Assembly (NCBI GenBank): GCA_018136815.1
Contig: CM030931.1
Coordinates: forward strand, 5,400,148-5,464,147
DNA from: Isochrysis galbana
Taxonomy: Eukaryota; Haptophyta; Isochrysidales; Isochrysidaceae
Direction: 5' to 3'
DNA length: 64,000 nt
Positions 9,285-21,851 of this stretch are shown here, piece after piece. The position numbers were made by a program, and so were the translations under genes. Each line of letters opens with the position of its first letter. Within the stretch, counting starts at the first letter, position 1. A model generated the notes under the pieces. The model made no database searches. It was not told the origin of the DNA and saw only the letters and a program-made list of their open reading frames with translations.

Positions 9285-12205
9285 TTAGGCTTCGCCATTT
9301 TCGTTGAAAGCGGTTGGCGTGTTGCCCCCCGTAGGCTCGTGCATCCCCAACGATTCGCTGGAGGCCTCGGCAGCCGATGATGAGCCCTTTTGCATCGCGG
9401 ACGGCCGCTCCTGGCTAGGCATCTTAAGATGGTCGCGCGCGGGGGCAAATTCCGCCTCCTCCACATTCAAGTCCGAGTCGCAGCGACCAAGCACCGGGCC
9501 AACTAGCGATTCGAATGCGGCTTCGAAACTCGCAAAGCTCAAGGTATGGTCGTCGCTAAGGAGCTTTCGCAACGCAGTGAGGCACTTCAATAGCTGAGGC
9601 TTTGTTGCTTGTGGGTAGACAGCAGAGAGGAACGCCTGCAGCTGCTCCAGGCTGAGCGTGCCGCTCCCGTCGTAATCATAGGCGAGGTAGGCGGTCCGCA
9701 GCGCATCTCGGAACGCCTCCGCGTCGTCCCCTGCCGTGTTGTGGAGCCGTTGGAGCGCTTCACTCCTTTTTCGAGACTCACGCCGCCACAGCGCCATCAG
9801 GCTCATGATCGACCCGACAATAAACGCAGGGATCAGAATGGCAGCGAGAAGGATGGAGAGCAGCCTCGAGAAGGGCGCGATGAAGAGGACAATCATGGTC
9901 ATGACGTAGACGAGGGTAATCGAGATGAGGCAAATGCGATCGAGGCGGTGCGCCGTCTTGGTGCGCTGCCTTATGACTAGCCGGTGCACGTAGATGCACT
10001 CGATGAGAACGGCGAGCAGGATGACGAATTGGACAAGGTTGAAATAATCGTACCACAAGATGTACTGCGGACTTCCGAGGCCGATGTCGCCCTGCATGTT
10101 GGTCGTGGTAATCAAGGCGGAGAACAGCACAGTGGTTATGCGGTCGCCGATCATGTCCGTGGGCGCCAGGAGGAGCGCGAAGAGACCGCAGAGTACGAAG
10201 AAGATGGTGATGAGGATCTGCTTTATCATGAAGACGAGCGGGTTGCGTGCAAGGCGCAGCTCGATCTCGCACGCGTTGGGCGTGTTGAAGACGTTTGAAA
10301 AGGTGACATCGTCGGGTTTGTTCAGCAACGTCCACTCCTTGGTGCTGGGCAGCAGGATCGCTTGGAAGTCGCTGGTCGTTATGCTCTGAGGGTAGGCAAG
10401 CCAGCCGAAGGCCGGGTCGCGGAGCACGTTGCCGCAACTATGGAAGCGCGCCGTGTCCTGGATGGACACCTGTATTGTGAGAGTGTGGGCGTCAAACGGA
10501 AAATATTGGTAGGTGCCAAACTCGACCTCACTGAGAGAGAACGAGACGGTCGTGGTGGCCATGTACACGGCGCAACTTTGGCAAAGCTGCTTGTCGGACT
10601 GCGCGGGGAGCCGAACAGCGTCGTCGAGCCACGGCATCGTCTCATTGAGGTAGAAGCGCGATGAATCGACGCTGCTGATGACGCCGTTGATCTTCACCTC
10701 GGGGACCCACTGGAGCGCTTTGACGCTGTCCGCCACGGCCTTGGCAGCGGCGCTGTGCGAAGCGTCGACGCCCATGTAGTAGGAGAGCATCTTGCGGCAC
10801 GCAACGGTGAGGAGCCGCGGGTCGGACCATTGCACCTGCGAGGCCGCGGCCGGAGCTCAGTGGGCCAATGCGCGTGTGCTCGTACTGCTGGACGCGCGGT
10901 CGGCCCGATGGGCACCCGCCCAGCCGTGCACACCTTGTACGCAATCTCGGCGGTGATAAGCATCGTGGAATTGGCCGTCTGGAAGCTGAGCGAGAGCGGC
11001 GAGGTGAATCCGACCTGCAGGCCAACTTGCACGAGGCTGTCTTGGCTTTCCAGCTCTTCAGTGGAGAGGGAGTCAAAGACTTTCGTGTAGGCCTGCTCCT
11101 CTTCAAAGTTGGGGCACTGCCACGCCTCGCTCACGGGCAAGTCGCAAGGCAGCGCGGAGGAATTGGATGTGCTCGGTGCCGTGGCGAGAGTTGTGTCCGA
11201 CTTCTGCTCAGGCACGCATAAGTCGTAGATGTCTTCGTAGCTGCAGTCTTCGAGGTCATGCGCGCAGTCGAGGTTGTTGCACGCGTCGTCGCACACGCCG
11301 TTGTTGTAGCCGGCGGCGCCCAACTCGGTCACCTTTGGAGACGGCTGGAGACAGAACCCAATGGACAGCAGATCCGCAGTGCTGGCCTGGTGGTTGGTGT
11401 CGTCGGCATGCTGCGCCACGTATGCCGAGAGCTTGGCCTGGTTGCGATCTTTGCACGCCTGTGCGCAGTCGACGCAGAAGAGCAGCTCGTAGGTTTCCGT
11501 CGTCGTGTACGAGGCGGTGCCCGGCGTGTCACATGGGTCGACCAGCCTTCGCCCACCGGAGGGACCAGGGACAAGGAGAGCGCCGCCACCGCACGTGACC
11601 GTCTGAGTGGATGTGATGAGGAAGCCCGGCTCTGATGGCGGCGGTGGCGATCCGGGCGGCACCGACGGCGGCTGCGGCGGTGGCGGGCTGGTGGGCGAGG
11701 GCGATGCTGGTGCTGGTCCGCTAGTGGGGCCGGTGGGCGAGGCGGAAGGAGACGGTCCAGGTGCCGTGGGAGAGGGCCCCACCGGTCCCGTCGGCGAGGG
11801 TCCCACTCGACCTGTGGACGAAGGGCTCAACGCTCTCGTCGAGACGGACGGCGAGGAAGAGGGAGAGGCGGTCGGCTTGGGCACAGGCTTCTGCGTTGGC
11901 GTCGTTTGAGACAACGAGTTGGTGGAGCTCGGAGGGGGTAGAGTGTGCGTAATCTCCGCGCTCCCGGGCGGTGGACGCTGGCGACGAGGAGGCGAGGGAG
12001 GCATTGAGTGCTCGCGGTCGGCGCTGTCTCTCGATGAAGGAGAGAGAAGAGAGGGAGGGAGGAGCGAAGGACGCCCTGGGGCTGGGCTGGGAACGGGGGT
12101 CTGCAGCCGCCTTCCGTACGGCCCCCCGAAACCGCCTGCGCTCCTCGCCGCCGCGAAGGAGAGCAGGAGGAGGAGGGAGAGAAAGGGAGGGAGGGGAGAG
12201 GTCAT
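9285..12205 (-). CDS. Pentameric ligand-gated ion channel with LNR (Notch-type) module and EF-hand-like C-terminus
   Basis: Two exons, 12205..10934 and 10835..9285 (98-bp intron, AAG|GTGTGC...GCAG|GTG, phase 0), encode 940 residues. Order: signal peptide (LSLLLLLSFAAARSAGG), a Pro/Ser/Thr-rich stalk to about residue 210, a Cys-rich region with one Lin-12/Notch repeat at about 299-321 (YNNGVCDDACNNLDC), then the extracellular channel domain (QWSDPRL at the intron, FPFD at about 536-539). Transmembrane segments are TM1 about 625-647, TM2 655-672 (ITTVLFSALITTTN), TM3 684-707 and a long hydrophobic block 725-774 containing TM4. The cytosolic tail has DYDGSGTLSLEQ (about 811-822), EF-hand-like but with Gln in place of the position-12 Glu. 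The paired Cys of the animal Cys-loop next to FPFD is absent, as in prokaryotic members. Ligand and ion selectivity are unknown. The start was chosen because it gives a signal peptide; the frame extends upstream only through GA-tract translation. Confidence 0.85.
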
Positions 12206-12768
12206 CGCGGGTGGGGGGCGTCGGGGGGGGGGGGGGAAGGCGGGGAAGTGCTGCGAGTTGGGGACAGGAGGGCAGAGAGGGAAGAAAAGGGGGTGGGTTA
12301 AAGAAGAGAAGGCGTGAGGGAATGGGACGGGAGACCGCGGGAATTTGAGAGGATGGGAGAGAGAGAGGAGAGGAGAGGAGACGTTATCCAGGAGAGAGGG
12401 AGAGGAGAGAGGAGCTGTGCTTTTGCAAGAGGGAGAGGCGTCAGGAAGAGAAGAAGAAGGGGAAGGGGTGTGTATAGGAGATACAAGAGAGAGAGGAAGA
12501 GGGGAGGCGGAGTTGAGGGGGAGGGCTCGGGCCGGCGAAGGGAGAGAGAGGAGACACAGACACACACACGAATAAACAGACTCCGAGAGAGGGAAGAGAG
12601 AGGGAGAGGGAGAAGAGGGGAGAGAGAGGGAGGGGAGAGAGGGAGGGGAGAGAGAGGGCCGCGCCCGAACCGACCGTTGCTCTTCTACGAGAGAGAGAGC
12701 CACAGAATAGAGGAGAGAGGGGAGAGAGAGAGTGGTTGTTGGACTCAGGGTCTTTCGCGGCGAGAGGC

Positions 12769-12808
<40 letters not shown>

Positions 12809-12908
12809 AGGAGATATAGGCGGGGAAGAAGAAGTATGGATGAGTCGGAGGACGCGGCGGCGGGGGGAGGGGGCCGGGGGGCGGGGCCGGGGGGCGGGGG
12901 GGTCCCTG

Positions 12909-12999
<91 letters not shown>

Positions 13000-13078
13000 G
13001 AGAAAAGGTCGTCTCCTCCCACACTCTCTGCAGCAGCAGTGCGGGAGCCTTCTCCCCCTCCACAAGCTCTCTCTCTCC

Positions 13079-13146
<68 letters not shown>

Positions 13147-13590
13147 CCTCAACTGCCCTGCCGCCCCCCCCCCCCCGCCCCCCTCTCTCCCCACCCCCCC
13201 ACACATCTCATCCCCATCGACGAGGAGAATGGCCCCTCCCCTCCCCAATAATCTCCCTCTCCCTCCCCTCTCTCCCCCTCCCTCCCTCCCTCCCTCCCTC
13301 CCTCCCTCTCTCCTTCTTCTTCTTCTCCTTCTTTCTCCTTCTTCTTATTCTACTTCTCCTTCTCCCTCCCACCAGACCGACGGAGGCCGTGTAGATTGAA
13401 GCTCCCCGCTCCCACGAAGTCTTCGGCTGCGCCCTCGGATCCTCCCGACCCCCGGTCAAAATCGCCCCCCCCCCCACCCCCCGCGGCGGCTCTCTCATCG
13501 CTCCCAACGCACAGGAGGAGGGCCCTTTCGATGGTCTTTCCCGGCGAGGGGCACGAGAGAGAGAGAGTAGTAGTAGTAGTAGTGTAGAGT
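12206..13590. repeat. Purine-rich leader with three long (GA)n arrays
   Basis: Immediately upstream of the ion-channel start (sense strand CT). Long near-perfect GA arrays occur at about 12770-12804, 12912-12990 and 13081-13145, with poly-C near 13166-13180 and a short trinucleotide run at 13566-13582. All long ORFs here are composition artefacts. Confidence 0.9.
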
Positions 13591-14504
13591 AGCTATTAGA
13601 AGAAGTCGGGATGATTCGGAGGACACGATCCTCACTGCGGTGACGGAGTCTCCGCCGCCGTGGGTCTCTTCATCTCCGTTCAATGAGCAATTCCAGAGGT
13701 GGTCAAACATACTGTTTATCACAATAAAGGGTTTTTGGGGAGAAGTCCTGAACTCCGGACCGCCCCCCTCCCCCGCTCCGGACCCGGCGAAAACAAAACA
13801 CAGGACGGCGGATTGGGAGGCGGGGGGGGGGGCGTTTCGCAAGTGCGGGGGGTGGGGGGTGGGCTATGCATAGGAAAGAAGGAGGCCGAGAGGTGAAAGA
13901 GGGAGGGGGTGTAGTTCCATCACGGAGAGGACCCGGGAAACGGGGGGGCGTACATGCGGCAACTGCGGCACTGCGGCAACCACCCTCTTCTTTTCTTGTT
14001 CTCGCAGTGTTTTTCCGAATATAATGATCGAATCTGCACCAACCGTTCGTTGATTCGTTCGGTCCACTCTCTCATTCTTTTGTTTAAACAACCCTTTATT
14101 CCAGAAAGAAAACCGAATTGGCTGCCCACCGCCGTAATCCTGAGATCTTCCCCCTTGCACTTTCACGAAAACAGCCTTTCTTTTCTCTAACTTGTGAAAA
14201 ACGATGATCCTTGCAAGTTCCCTTGCAGATCAGCGCCGGCTCTGCTCCTCGCCACCTGTCGCGCCACCTGTCGCCACCTGTCGCCACCCGTCGCCGCCCC
14301 ACCAAGTGCCAGGTGTGCTTCCATACTGGCTGCTGATCATGCACCCACTCCTTCACCTTCAGCCACCTCAGTGAGGGCGTACGGGCGCGGCGCCCCATGC
14401 TGGAGCTCATGCACGAGCAGCCGTAACACCGTAATGCACAATGCACTCAGCGCGCGCGCACACGCGCGCACTGCCACCAACGTGCTGACGTACAATGCTC
14501 CCTC
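13591..14504. other. Intergenic, nothing recognised
   Basis: No gene or repeat identified. A short imperfect repetition of GCCACCTGTCGCC units lies at about 14250-14295, just upstream of a LINE copy. Confidence 0.4.
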
Positions 14505-15878
14505 GCAACTAAGTTTATACTTGGACACGATGGAGCGCGCCGGCGCGACTCCCCCCTCTTTCGGGCCACCCGCCGAGGGCGGCCCCCACGCCCACATGGA
14601 CCTGTCGCTCGCGAAGCGGCCGCGTCCGCCCTCAGAGGCCGAGCAGGTGCGCGCGACCCAGGTCGCGTCACACGGCCCGTGGCCTCGGCCACAACACACA
14701 CAGCAGCCATGCTGGCCCTCCCCATGGGGGGCAGCAGACTGCAGACCTCAGAAAGACAGCATCAGGCAAGAGGGACTCGCACTCCACAGGGCATGCCTTA
14801 TGGCAAAGGCCCCTCCCACCCTGGCAAGGGCCGCACCGCCTCGGCGGCGCGGCCCGTGGCCGGGTGGCCCTTATGGGCACAACATCTTGACATCCTATCC
14901 GACACAAGCAAGCTCCACACACCTCTGGCCACACAGAGAGAGAACGCCAGCCGCTGCACGCAACACGGGACCCCTTGGACAGCTTGTGCTCCTGTCTCTC
15001 CACCCTCACCAACCCACGACGCAACTGACTCCTACCCCCCCTGAACCTGACCTGCAAAACCAAGACTCAGAGAACGAAGATCAACAAGCTGACACAGACG
15101 CAGTCTACGAAATGTCTTTCAGCCAAGCGGGCGATCTCGTACTCCTCGACACGACGGTCTACGCGGCAATCGTGGAACTCCTACTCGAGCTCGAGGGCGT
15201 AGACCCTGAGCCAGACTTCTGGGCTCGCTCCTCGCGAGGCCCCTGGCACATCGCGGTCAATGAGGACTGCATGCAACAATTCCAAGCTCGTTACGGCCTC
15301 CAAACTACCATCCGCGTCCACCAAGTGGATGTGGCGGTCAAAATTGAAATCGAGTCCATCGAGGACAGACTCAACAGGAAGGGCGTCTCGTCAAAGAAGG
15401 CGTTGTACGAGGCCCTCCAAGATATAGCGGCCCACTTTGTTGTGGAAGCCGACGGTCTAGCGCAAGCCTCGAAGATCACCTTGAGCATCCTGGTCAAAGC
15501 CGTAGAAAAAGAAGGCCTCGCGTTCCTAAAGGGAAACAGAGAGCGCATGAAGCTGGAAGGTGAGTCGGGCACTTTTGTGTCCAAAGTGGCTCACGCCCCA
15601 CGCTGGCACCTCTACGTCGCAGCGACCCAAGGGTCGTTTCTAACGAGCAACTTCCCGCGCAAGCTCCTTCTCAACATTGACAACTCGGTGGTCCCGGTAA
15701 ATTACGCCGTCCGAGCGTGCAAAGCGCTGCAAATGCCGCCGGCCATGCAGTCCTACCATAAGCTAATGGTGCACGGCAGCCTGAAGGGCTGCAAAGGTTG
15801 GCGCCCGGAAGTGGCAAATAATCTTCTCCCGGCACACCGCCTGTGCGTGTGCGACGCCGAAGCGGCGAAGCGCAAGGA
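14505..15878 (+). mobile_element. LINE fragment, 5' end with ORF1-like protein (hairpin/MERA type, class II)
   Basis: Close relative of the element at 45687-49216. The 5' hairpin is CTAAGT-TTAT-ACTTGG (14509-14524, one G-U pair), linker ACACG, ATG at 14530, protein beginning MERAGATPP with SLAKRPRPP. Homology to the other copy is strong across the central domain (shared blocks DTTVYAAIVELLLELEGVD, GPWHIAVNEDC, NRERMKLEGESGTFVSKV, CKGWRPEVA) and ends near CDAEAAKR at about 15878, where unrelated Pro-rich sequence begins. The reading frame has stayed open without a stop up to that point, which argues for recent insertion or past selection. The CCCH fingers, endonuclease and later parts are missing. 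No duplication of the 5' flank was found. Confidence 0.85.
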
Positions 15879-16135
15879 ACCTATCCTCTCTTCCCCTCTC
15901 CATTCCATCCCACTTCACCAAACCCTGCCCACCCCCACCCCAACCCCCACCGAACTCCCAAAGCTCATCCAAGACCACCGCTTCCTACCACACGGACAAC
16001 ACACGCCCGGCCTCTCGCCTCTCTACAGCCTCTACACGCCCGCCTACTCCCACCCCCACTTCGGCACGGCCGCACCGGTCCACACCCAACCCCACCCCTC
16101 TCCTCCTGACCCTTTCCGACCTATCTCAATCCCTC

Positions 16136-16414
16136 TCAATCCCCTCCAACCAGACCCACCTTCATTCCCTCCGCCCCTTCTCGTCCCCTCCTCCTTTCCC
16201 TATGCTGCCGGATGTTGTGCGGCCCACCGACATACGAATGCCCGCAGAAGAGGCAGCACTTGGCGCGCACGACCTTCGCGCGGCCGGCTGCCTCCTCAAT
16301 TGTGGACCACTCGAGGGCGCTGCCCTCGAGTGTGTCCACCTCCTCAGTCCCCCAAGCTGAGGCTGCTCGGGCGGTGGCTGGGGCAAGGGCCAGCGCCATG
16401 TCGTCACTGGCCAT
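16136..16414 (-). pseudogene. BED-type zinc-finger fragment, probable hAT transposase N-terminus
   Basis: Reading from ATG 16414 on the minus strand gives about 70 residues ending in CCLFCGHSYVGGPHNIRQH, with the spacing of a zf-BED finger (C-x2-C ... H) as seen at the N-terminus of hAT transposases. After the His the frame runs into Arg/Gly-rich low complexity with no further transposase motif. No other part of the transposase is nearby; a hAT C-terminal fragment at 35480-35994 is on the other strand and need not be related. Confidence 0.45.
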
Positions 16415-16479
16415 CGCCAGAGAGAGAGAGAGAGAGAGACGAAGGAACGCCTCATGTGCAGTGAATAAAATGGGCAAAA

Positions 16480-17400
16480 TTACGTATATGTAAAAGTACA
16501 GACATTAGCGGGAAGAGGGGGGTGATGGAGAGGCTTCCCGCGCCACCTCGTCCTCGCGTCCTCGCGCCAAAAGTGTTTTTTTTATGGTTTTGTTATTGGC
16601 CTTGTCAGCTTTGTTTTTGCCCCCACCTGATACCCCTTTGTCAGGTCTAAAGGACCTGATATCATGACATCAGGACCTCATATCAGCCTGATGTCCCATC
16701 ACTGCCTCAAACTATTAAACTTCGGGCCGAACTTCCAATCTCTCGCCAAAGCGCTCACGAGCGAGGACGCTCGGCCTATAAGGACTATTAAAACGAACGG
16801 GGGAAGGAGCTACCCCTTCACGGTTGGAAGCGGCATGCCGGTTAGGCATTCTAGAGCTGTTACTGACAGTGTAAGCTGATATTAGAACTGTTATGACATC
16901 TATGGCTAGTGATTCCACGGGCGGACGCTTCCTTTTTCCTATCAGAGCATGAATGACATCTTGGGGATTCCTTTCGCTCATAGGAAGCGCTCGTGGTACT
17001 ATGAATATTGGACTATTTTATTTTTTGTCACTGACGAGCACCCACAGAAGAGTTGGAAGGTCCAAAATAACGTTACGTAAATGAGACCCTTCATTAAGGC
17101 TGACATCGCCGCGAACATTATCGTCATGAACAGCGCGTCCGCGGGAGCCTTCCTCGTGAGCGATCTCCGCGGGGTCTGCGGCAGCCCACCTCTGCTCTCT
17201 TCAAAACTTTCCTCTCGACCAACTCCCCCGGATCTCCGTCTTGCCACGTGGATTGGGATAGCATGTCCTTGTGCAAGTATGTCGAAAAATAAAACGCATG
17301 TCGACCAAAAACGCATATATAAATATAGATCGTAGATCCATCCCTTACATCTATGACATGATCCCCACGATCTTCCGCGATTGATCGCTTTTCCATGTGT
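16480..17400. other. Intergenic, AT-richer, nothing recognised
   Basis: No coding signal. Around 16625-16710 the motif CCTGAT(A/G)T recurs on both strands several times in short overlapping near-palindromes. Confidence 0.35.
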
Positions 17401-17403
17401 AGG

Positions 17404-17600
17404 CTGATGGTCATTGATTGAACGCTTTTCCATGCGGTGGGGGTGATGGCGATTGAACGCGTTGCACGTGTAGACTGATGGTGATTGAACGCTTTTCCAT
17501 GCGGTGGGGGTGATGGCGATTGAACGCGTTACACGTGTAGACTGATGGTGATTGAACGCTTTTCTATGCTGTGGGTGATGGTGATTGAGCGCTTCTCGCC
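17404..17600 (+). repeat. Tandem repeat, about 67 bp, three copies
   Basis: The unit begins CTGATGGT(G/C)ATTGA, runs through ACGCTTTTCCATGCGGTGGG and GATTGAACGCGTT, and ends near CACGTGTAGA. Copies start at about 17404, 17474 and 17541; the third is diverged and shorter. Each unit itself contains two half-units built on GATTGAACGC. Confidence 0.8.
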
Positions 17601-18159
17601 TAAACTCTGGCCGGGCCCAATTCCAATGTTCCTTGCGCCGCTCAGCCGCGGCGCTCAACCAAGCGAGACAACGACACGCATCCTCCCGCGGCGGCTGCGC
17701 CGCGAACACACGAACACACCCGACTCAGGGCGCGCGACAATCAACAACACTGTGAACACCCGTCACCCGTCAGCTGCTGCGTACTTTTGTACTCACCCCC
17801 CCCCACGACAACAAGAAAACAGTGAACGCGCGTATTCCTATTCCTATTTTGGCCTCGTCCGTCCGCCGCCCGCCGCCTTTGTATTTCACCAAAATAGTAG
17901 TAGTAGAGCTCCAAGTAGTACAATCTTTCTCTTAGAAGCTCTCTCTCTTCTCTTTCTCTCTCCCCCTCCCCCCCCCCTTCCTTCCCTGTGTCCCCTTCTC
18001 TTCCTCCTCCTTCTCACCCCCTCCTTTTTGCCCAGAGCACTCCTATATTCGGACGGCTTCACTACAAATGCATAATGGCCCTCTCTCCCGCAAACATTCA
18101 CTTATATCGTAAGTGATCTCTCCTTCTCCCTCCCTCCCTCCCTCCTCCCCCCCCCCCCC

Positions 18160-18312
18160 CCCTCTCTCTCTCGGCTCTCTCTCTCGGCTCTCTCTCTCTC
18201 TCGGCTCTCTCTCTCTCTCGGCTCTCTCTCTCTCTCTCGGCTCTCTCTCTCTCTCGGCTCTCTCTCACTCGGCTCTCTCTCTCTCTCTCTCTCGGCTCTC
18301 TCTCTCTCCCTC
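18160..18312 (+). repeat. CT tract interrupted by regular CGG (CTCTCTCTCGG units)
   Basis: About nine CT runs of 8-16 bases separated by CGG, flanked 5' by poly-C (18150-18162). It lies directly upstream of the tentative start of the CRAL-TRIO gene on the coding strand. Confidence 0.85.
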
Positions 18313-18325
18313 TTCTTTCTCCCCA

Positions 18326-20352
18326 ATGCTGCTAACCGAAAAGGAGGCAATCCGACTCATCAACCGCGGCGTGGCGGTGCGCCCCACCAAGCCAGCTGCC
18401 CCAGGCCCCCTGCGCTTCCCACACCCTCAGTCCTCTCTCCCTCTCAACCCCCCCGCACCCCCCTTCCACCCCCCACTCCAACCATTCTCCTTGAACCCTA
18501 ACCCTAAACCCCCTCTTCCTTAATCTATGACTACCCATCTCCATCCTCCCCCCCGCCCACCCCCCTCAACCCCCTATCCCAGACCCCCTGGGTGCCTCCT
18601 CCACCTTCCTTCCTCCAATCTCCCCGAGTTCCCTCCCTCTCACCTCCTCCGACTGTGGGCGCGGTCCTCTCCTCTCCGCTCTTTGACTCTGTTACCCCCA
18701 CTCTCCTCGCTTTTTGCTCGAAGCCTCATCCCATCGGCCACCAAAACACCAGACATCACCCCTGCTGCGCACCGGCGTCTGTGCAGTCCGCTACTTTCGC
18801 ACCCTCTACACTCGCTCTCCTGCACTCCGTTTCAACCGGACACCTCCTGTCCTTCTTCTGCCCATTCATCAACCCGCAACCCTATCAGCCTGCCACCCTT
18901 CTCGTGCCGGCTGCCCACCGCCCTGCCCTCCTGCTGACAGTTGGACGATCCCGCAATTGCGGAAAATGTGGATTCCGCGTTAAATCTGCTCAATGAGGAG
19001 CTGCGTCGAGAAGGCCCTGAGTACTACCCGCTACTGGAGGACAAGCCGCAGCTCGTCCGCTTCCTGTTCGCCAGAAAGCTGCGCATCGAACCTACCATTC
19101 AGATGATCAAGGCGCACGTGGAGTGGCGCAAGAATAACTTGCCTGTCCAGCTCACTGACCTCGTGCTGGCCGAGCTCAAAAAGTGCAAGACTTTCCGACG
19201 AGGTGAGGATATGAAGGGCCGCCCACTCATCGTGATCCAGTCGCGCAACTTTGACCCGAAGACCAGGGACCTTGATGCCTCGGTGCGCTGTCCAGCCACT
19301 TGACATAGCAGCTTGTGACCAAGTCTGCTTCATGGGCCGGTTCGTCTTGCTCACTTAAATATGGGAGGCGAGGCCTAGGATCCGCGCGCCTTGAAATTCC
19401 ATCGAGTGCTTGACGTGAGCCTCCAACTCTGGTTCGCTGCTGTTTCTAGATTGCTGCATACGTGCATCAACTCGAAGAGGCAGTGGCGCTCCTCAAGCCC
19501 GAGCAGGAACAGTTTGCCATGCTGTATGACCGTACGGGCTTCCGACTCAGGAATCTTGACCTCGACGTCATCTCCAAGGCAGTCAAGGTGCGACGGCTGT
19601 ATCAGCCGCTTTCAGTCTTGGTCAATGGCACAATGGGCTTGCTGAAGATAGTTAGGCCCAGAAGGCAAGATCCGCGCATGAGCGGGCACCTCACACGGTT
19701 GAGCAGCATCATTGGCCATGTTCGCGTAGAGTGTGGTAGGAAAGTCTTGTTGAGCGCGCGTTGCCATGTGAGATGCCTTGGCGTCTGCTCCCGATGAGCG
19801 TAGTCAGGTCAGACGGCATGCATGCGATTTGCATGCCGCGACGCTATCGGGCACCTTGACGCCGCTCCGCTTGACTGCGCGTCCATGCTCGACTCTTCTG
19901 GTGCCCCTTGACCGTAGACATTGTCGGACAACTATCCCGAACGTCTTGGCGCGGCCTACGTCTATCCGGCAGGCCCTGTCGCCTACGCCGTTTTCAAACT
20001 GGTCTCTCCCTTCATGGATGCGCGCACTGCGAATAAAGTGCGTCCGTCGTACTGTGTTGCGCTGCCATGACGCGCGTGAGATGAGATAGAACGCGGAGCG
20101 GGAGAGTTGGTAGAGCACCGCAGTTGCATTTCAAAGTCGTAAAGCCATGCACCTTGCACAACTGGAGGAGTAGGGTAATTCACGGCCCCTCATGCTTGTC
20201 CGTCTTAGGTCGAGTTCATCAAGAACACCGCTCAGCTCGAAAAGTTTCTGCCCCATGCCGTGATCCCAGTGGAATATGGCGGGGGCGGCGAGGACAATAC
20301 CTCGATCAAATTCGACACACTCGAGGTCTCCCCACCGACGGCAGCGGCATGA
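18326..20352 (+). CDS. Sec14-like CRAL-TRIO lipid-binding protein
   Basis: Four exons are well supported: 18941..19282, 19450..19587, 19918..20037 and 20209..20352 (TGA at 20350), all phase 0, with donors GTGCGC, GTGCGA and GTGCGT. They carry the CRAL-TRIO N-terminal helices (QLVRFLFARKLRIEPTIQMI, HVEWRKNN), the start of the lipid-binding fold (MKGRPLIVIQSRNFDP), the core helix region (EQEQFAMLYDRTGFRLRNLD), the hallmark DNYPERLGAAYVYPAGPVAY, and the closing FLPHAVIPVEYGGG. The family exchanges phosphoinositides or other hydrophobic ligands between membranes. The first supported exon starts at an acceptor, so at least one upstream exon exists. My best guess is 18326..18376 (MLLTEKEAIRLINRGVA, phase 0, donor GTGCGC), which would give 264 residues; this first exon is uncertain. 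Confidence 0.85.
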
Positions 20353-21851
20353 GGAGCGCGATGGCATGCGATGAAGAATGCTAGTCCTTCTATGGCAAGC
20401 GATACTCACCGGCAAAAGCATGGATGAGCGTGTACACTCTCCCGTGTGCGCTCAACACATCTGTGCATGAAGTGCGACCAGCATCGAGCCGCAAGGCACA
20501 TTATGCGCCAACTACCGCCTTTTTGAACGATGTCAAGCTTTCCAGATCGGGTAGCCCCGTCCTTCTCAGCATTCCTTCAAAGTCCCTCCCAGCATCGTCG
20601 CTATTGCAACCGGTCGGGTCTAAGTAGACGCGGTTGCCAGGCTTTCAGGCATCGGCTGGGGTCAGGGGACGGGCTCATTGGCTTCATGATGGGGACTTCC
20701 TGCTCAAAGCGTTTCGGGGGTCGTCCCAATATCAAGCAACGCTTGAGCGTGGCCACGCAAGAGCCGAAACAACCGGGCGACACGTGCTGCGCCGAGACAA
20801 ACCACGTAGTCTCGTGGCAGGCCCAGGCAATGCCAATAGCATTGATAGTGTACAACCTACGTAGTACTTCATACTTGCGTGCCTTGAGCTTGCAGCCATC
20901 TGCTTGCCTACCAACGTTCAGCTGATTTGGGGGATGGGTGTGTGGGCCCCAAGAAAGAGTCAAAGACGTGTGCCATGTGCCACCTCATCATGGCTCATCC
21001 TCATCACCGCGTGAGCTTGCACTTTCACGTCGTTTTCCTGTGTATGGTTTTTGGTACTATCCCTCTCCTTCAGTGCGGTTGATGTGAATACCCAAGACCC
21101 AATGGACGCAAGTGGGTGTCCCTTTATGGGGGCGCGCGTGTGGCACGAAGCCTGTGTGTGTGATGAGTAGTGAGGGGCTGTGGCTGCTGTGCATGTTGGT
21201 GTGGAAGGGCTGTGCATGACATTAACATGTGAGGTACAAATGGGAGGGGGCACAGGAGACGGAGAGACACGATCGGGGAGGGCACGTGCGGCCGAGGGCG
21301 AGACCGAGGGTTCGGCCTCGGGCAGCATGAGGACGGGCGTGACGAGCACGGAGAGCACAGGCAGACGAGAAGGGGACAGGAGCGCTCGAGCGGTGGCGCT
21401 GATCGCGAGACGAAAGAACAAAGGGGGGGGGACACTCACGGGAAAAGTAAACACCGGGAAGGGAAAAGACGCGGGAAGAGAGAGGGATGAAACGGGGCCG
21501 GAAACTCAAGGAGGCACTCGGGGAGAGAACGGGGAAGGGGAGAGAGAGAGGGGGCGGGCCCAGTGGGCCGACGCGGGAAAAGAGGGTCGGAGCGTGACAA
21601 CAAAGAACGAAAGGGGGACGGGGGGGAAAAGGAACCGATGGCGGGAGAAGGAACGCGATGCAAAGAGGGGGAACCGGGGCGAGGCGGCGAGGAGGGGGTC
21701 ACGCGAAGGGGACCTAATGAACGGGGACGTGCGAGGGGGAACGGGCAACCCCCCCTACCCGCAACACCCCCCCCAATGCGAGAAGCGGGAACCGGGGCGA
21801 GCGCATTGCAGAAGGCGGGGAGAAAAGACAGGGGGGTGGGCGTGCAGCGGC
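20353..21851. other. Intergenic; 3' flank of the Sec14 gene and flank of a copia relic
   Basis: No gene supported. From about 21240 to 21850 the + strand is purine/GC-rich with recurring GGGAACCGGGGCGAG-type blocks (about 21670 and 21786). This could be a decayed LTR of the adjacent copia fragment, but no LTR pair could be shown. Confidence 0.35.

Noticed and set aside
12314-13399. Long ORFs rich in Arg-Glu or Ser-Leu over GA/CT arrays (also at 685-1170, 18113-18520, 37509-38060, 56307-57300)
   Set aside because: Translations of dinucleotide repeats; no non-repetitive domain inside them.
18074-18111. Possible first exon MALSPANIHLY with a good GTAAGT donor upstream of the Sec14 gene
   Set aside because: It ends in phase 1, which does not fit the phase-0 exon at 18941, and no intermediate exon restoring phase could be shown.
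20095-20160. tRNA-like stretch (GAGTTGGTAGAGCACC resembles a D-arm)
   Set aside because: No T-arm (GGTTCGANTCC) or paired acceptor stem follows; it lies in an intron of the Sec14 gene. At most a remnant of a tRNA-derived repeat.
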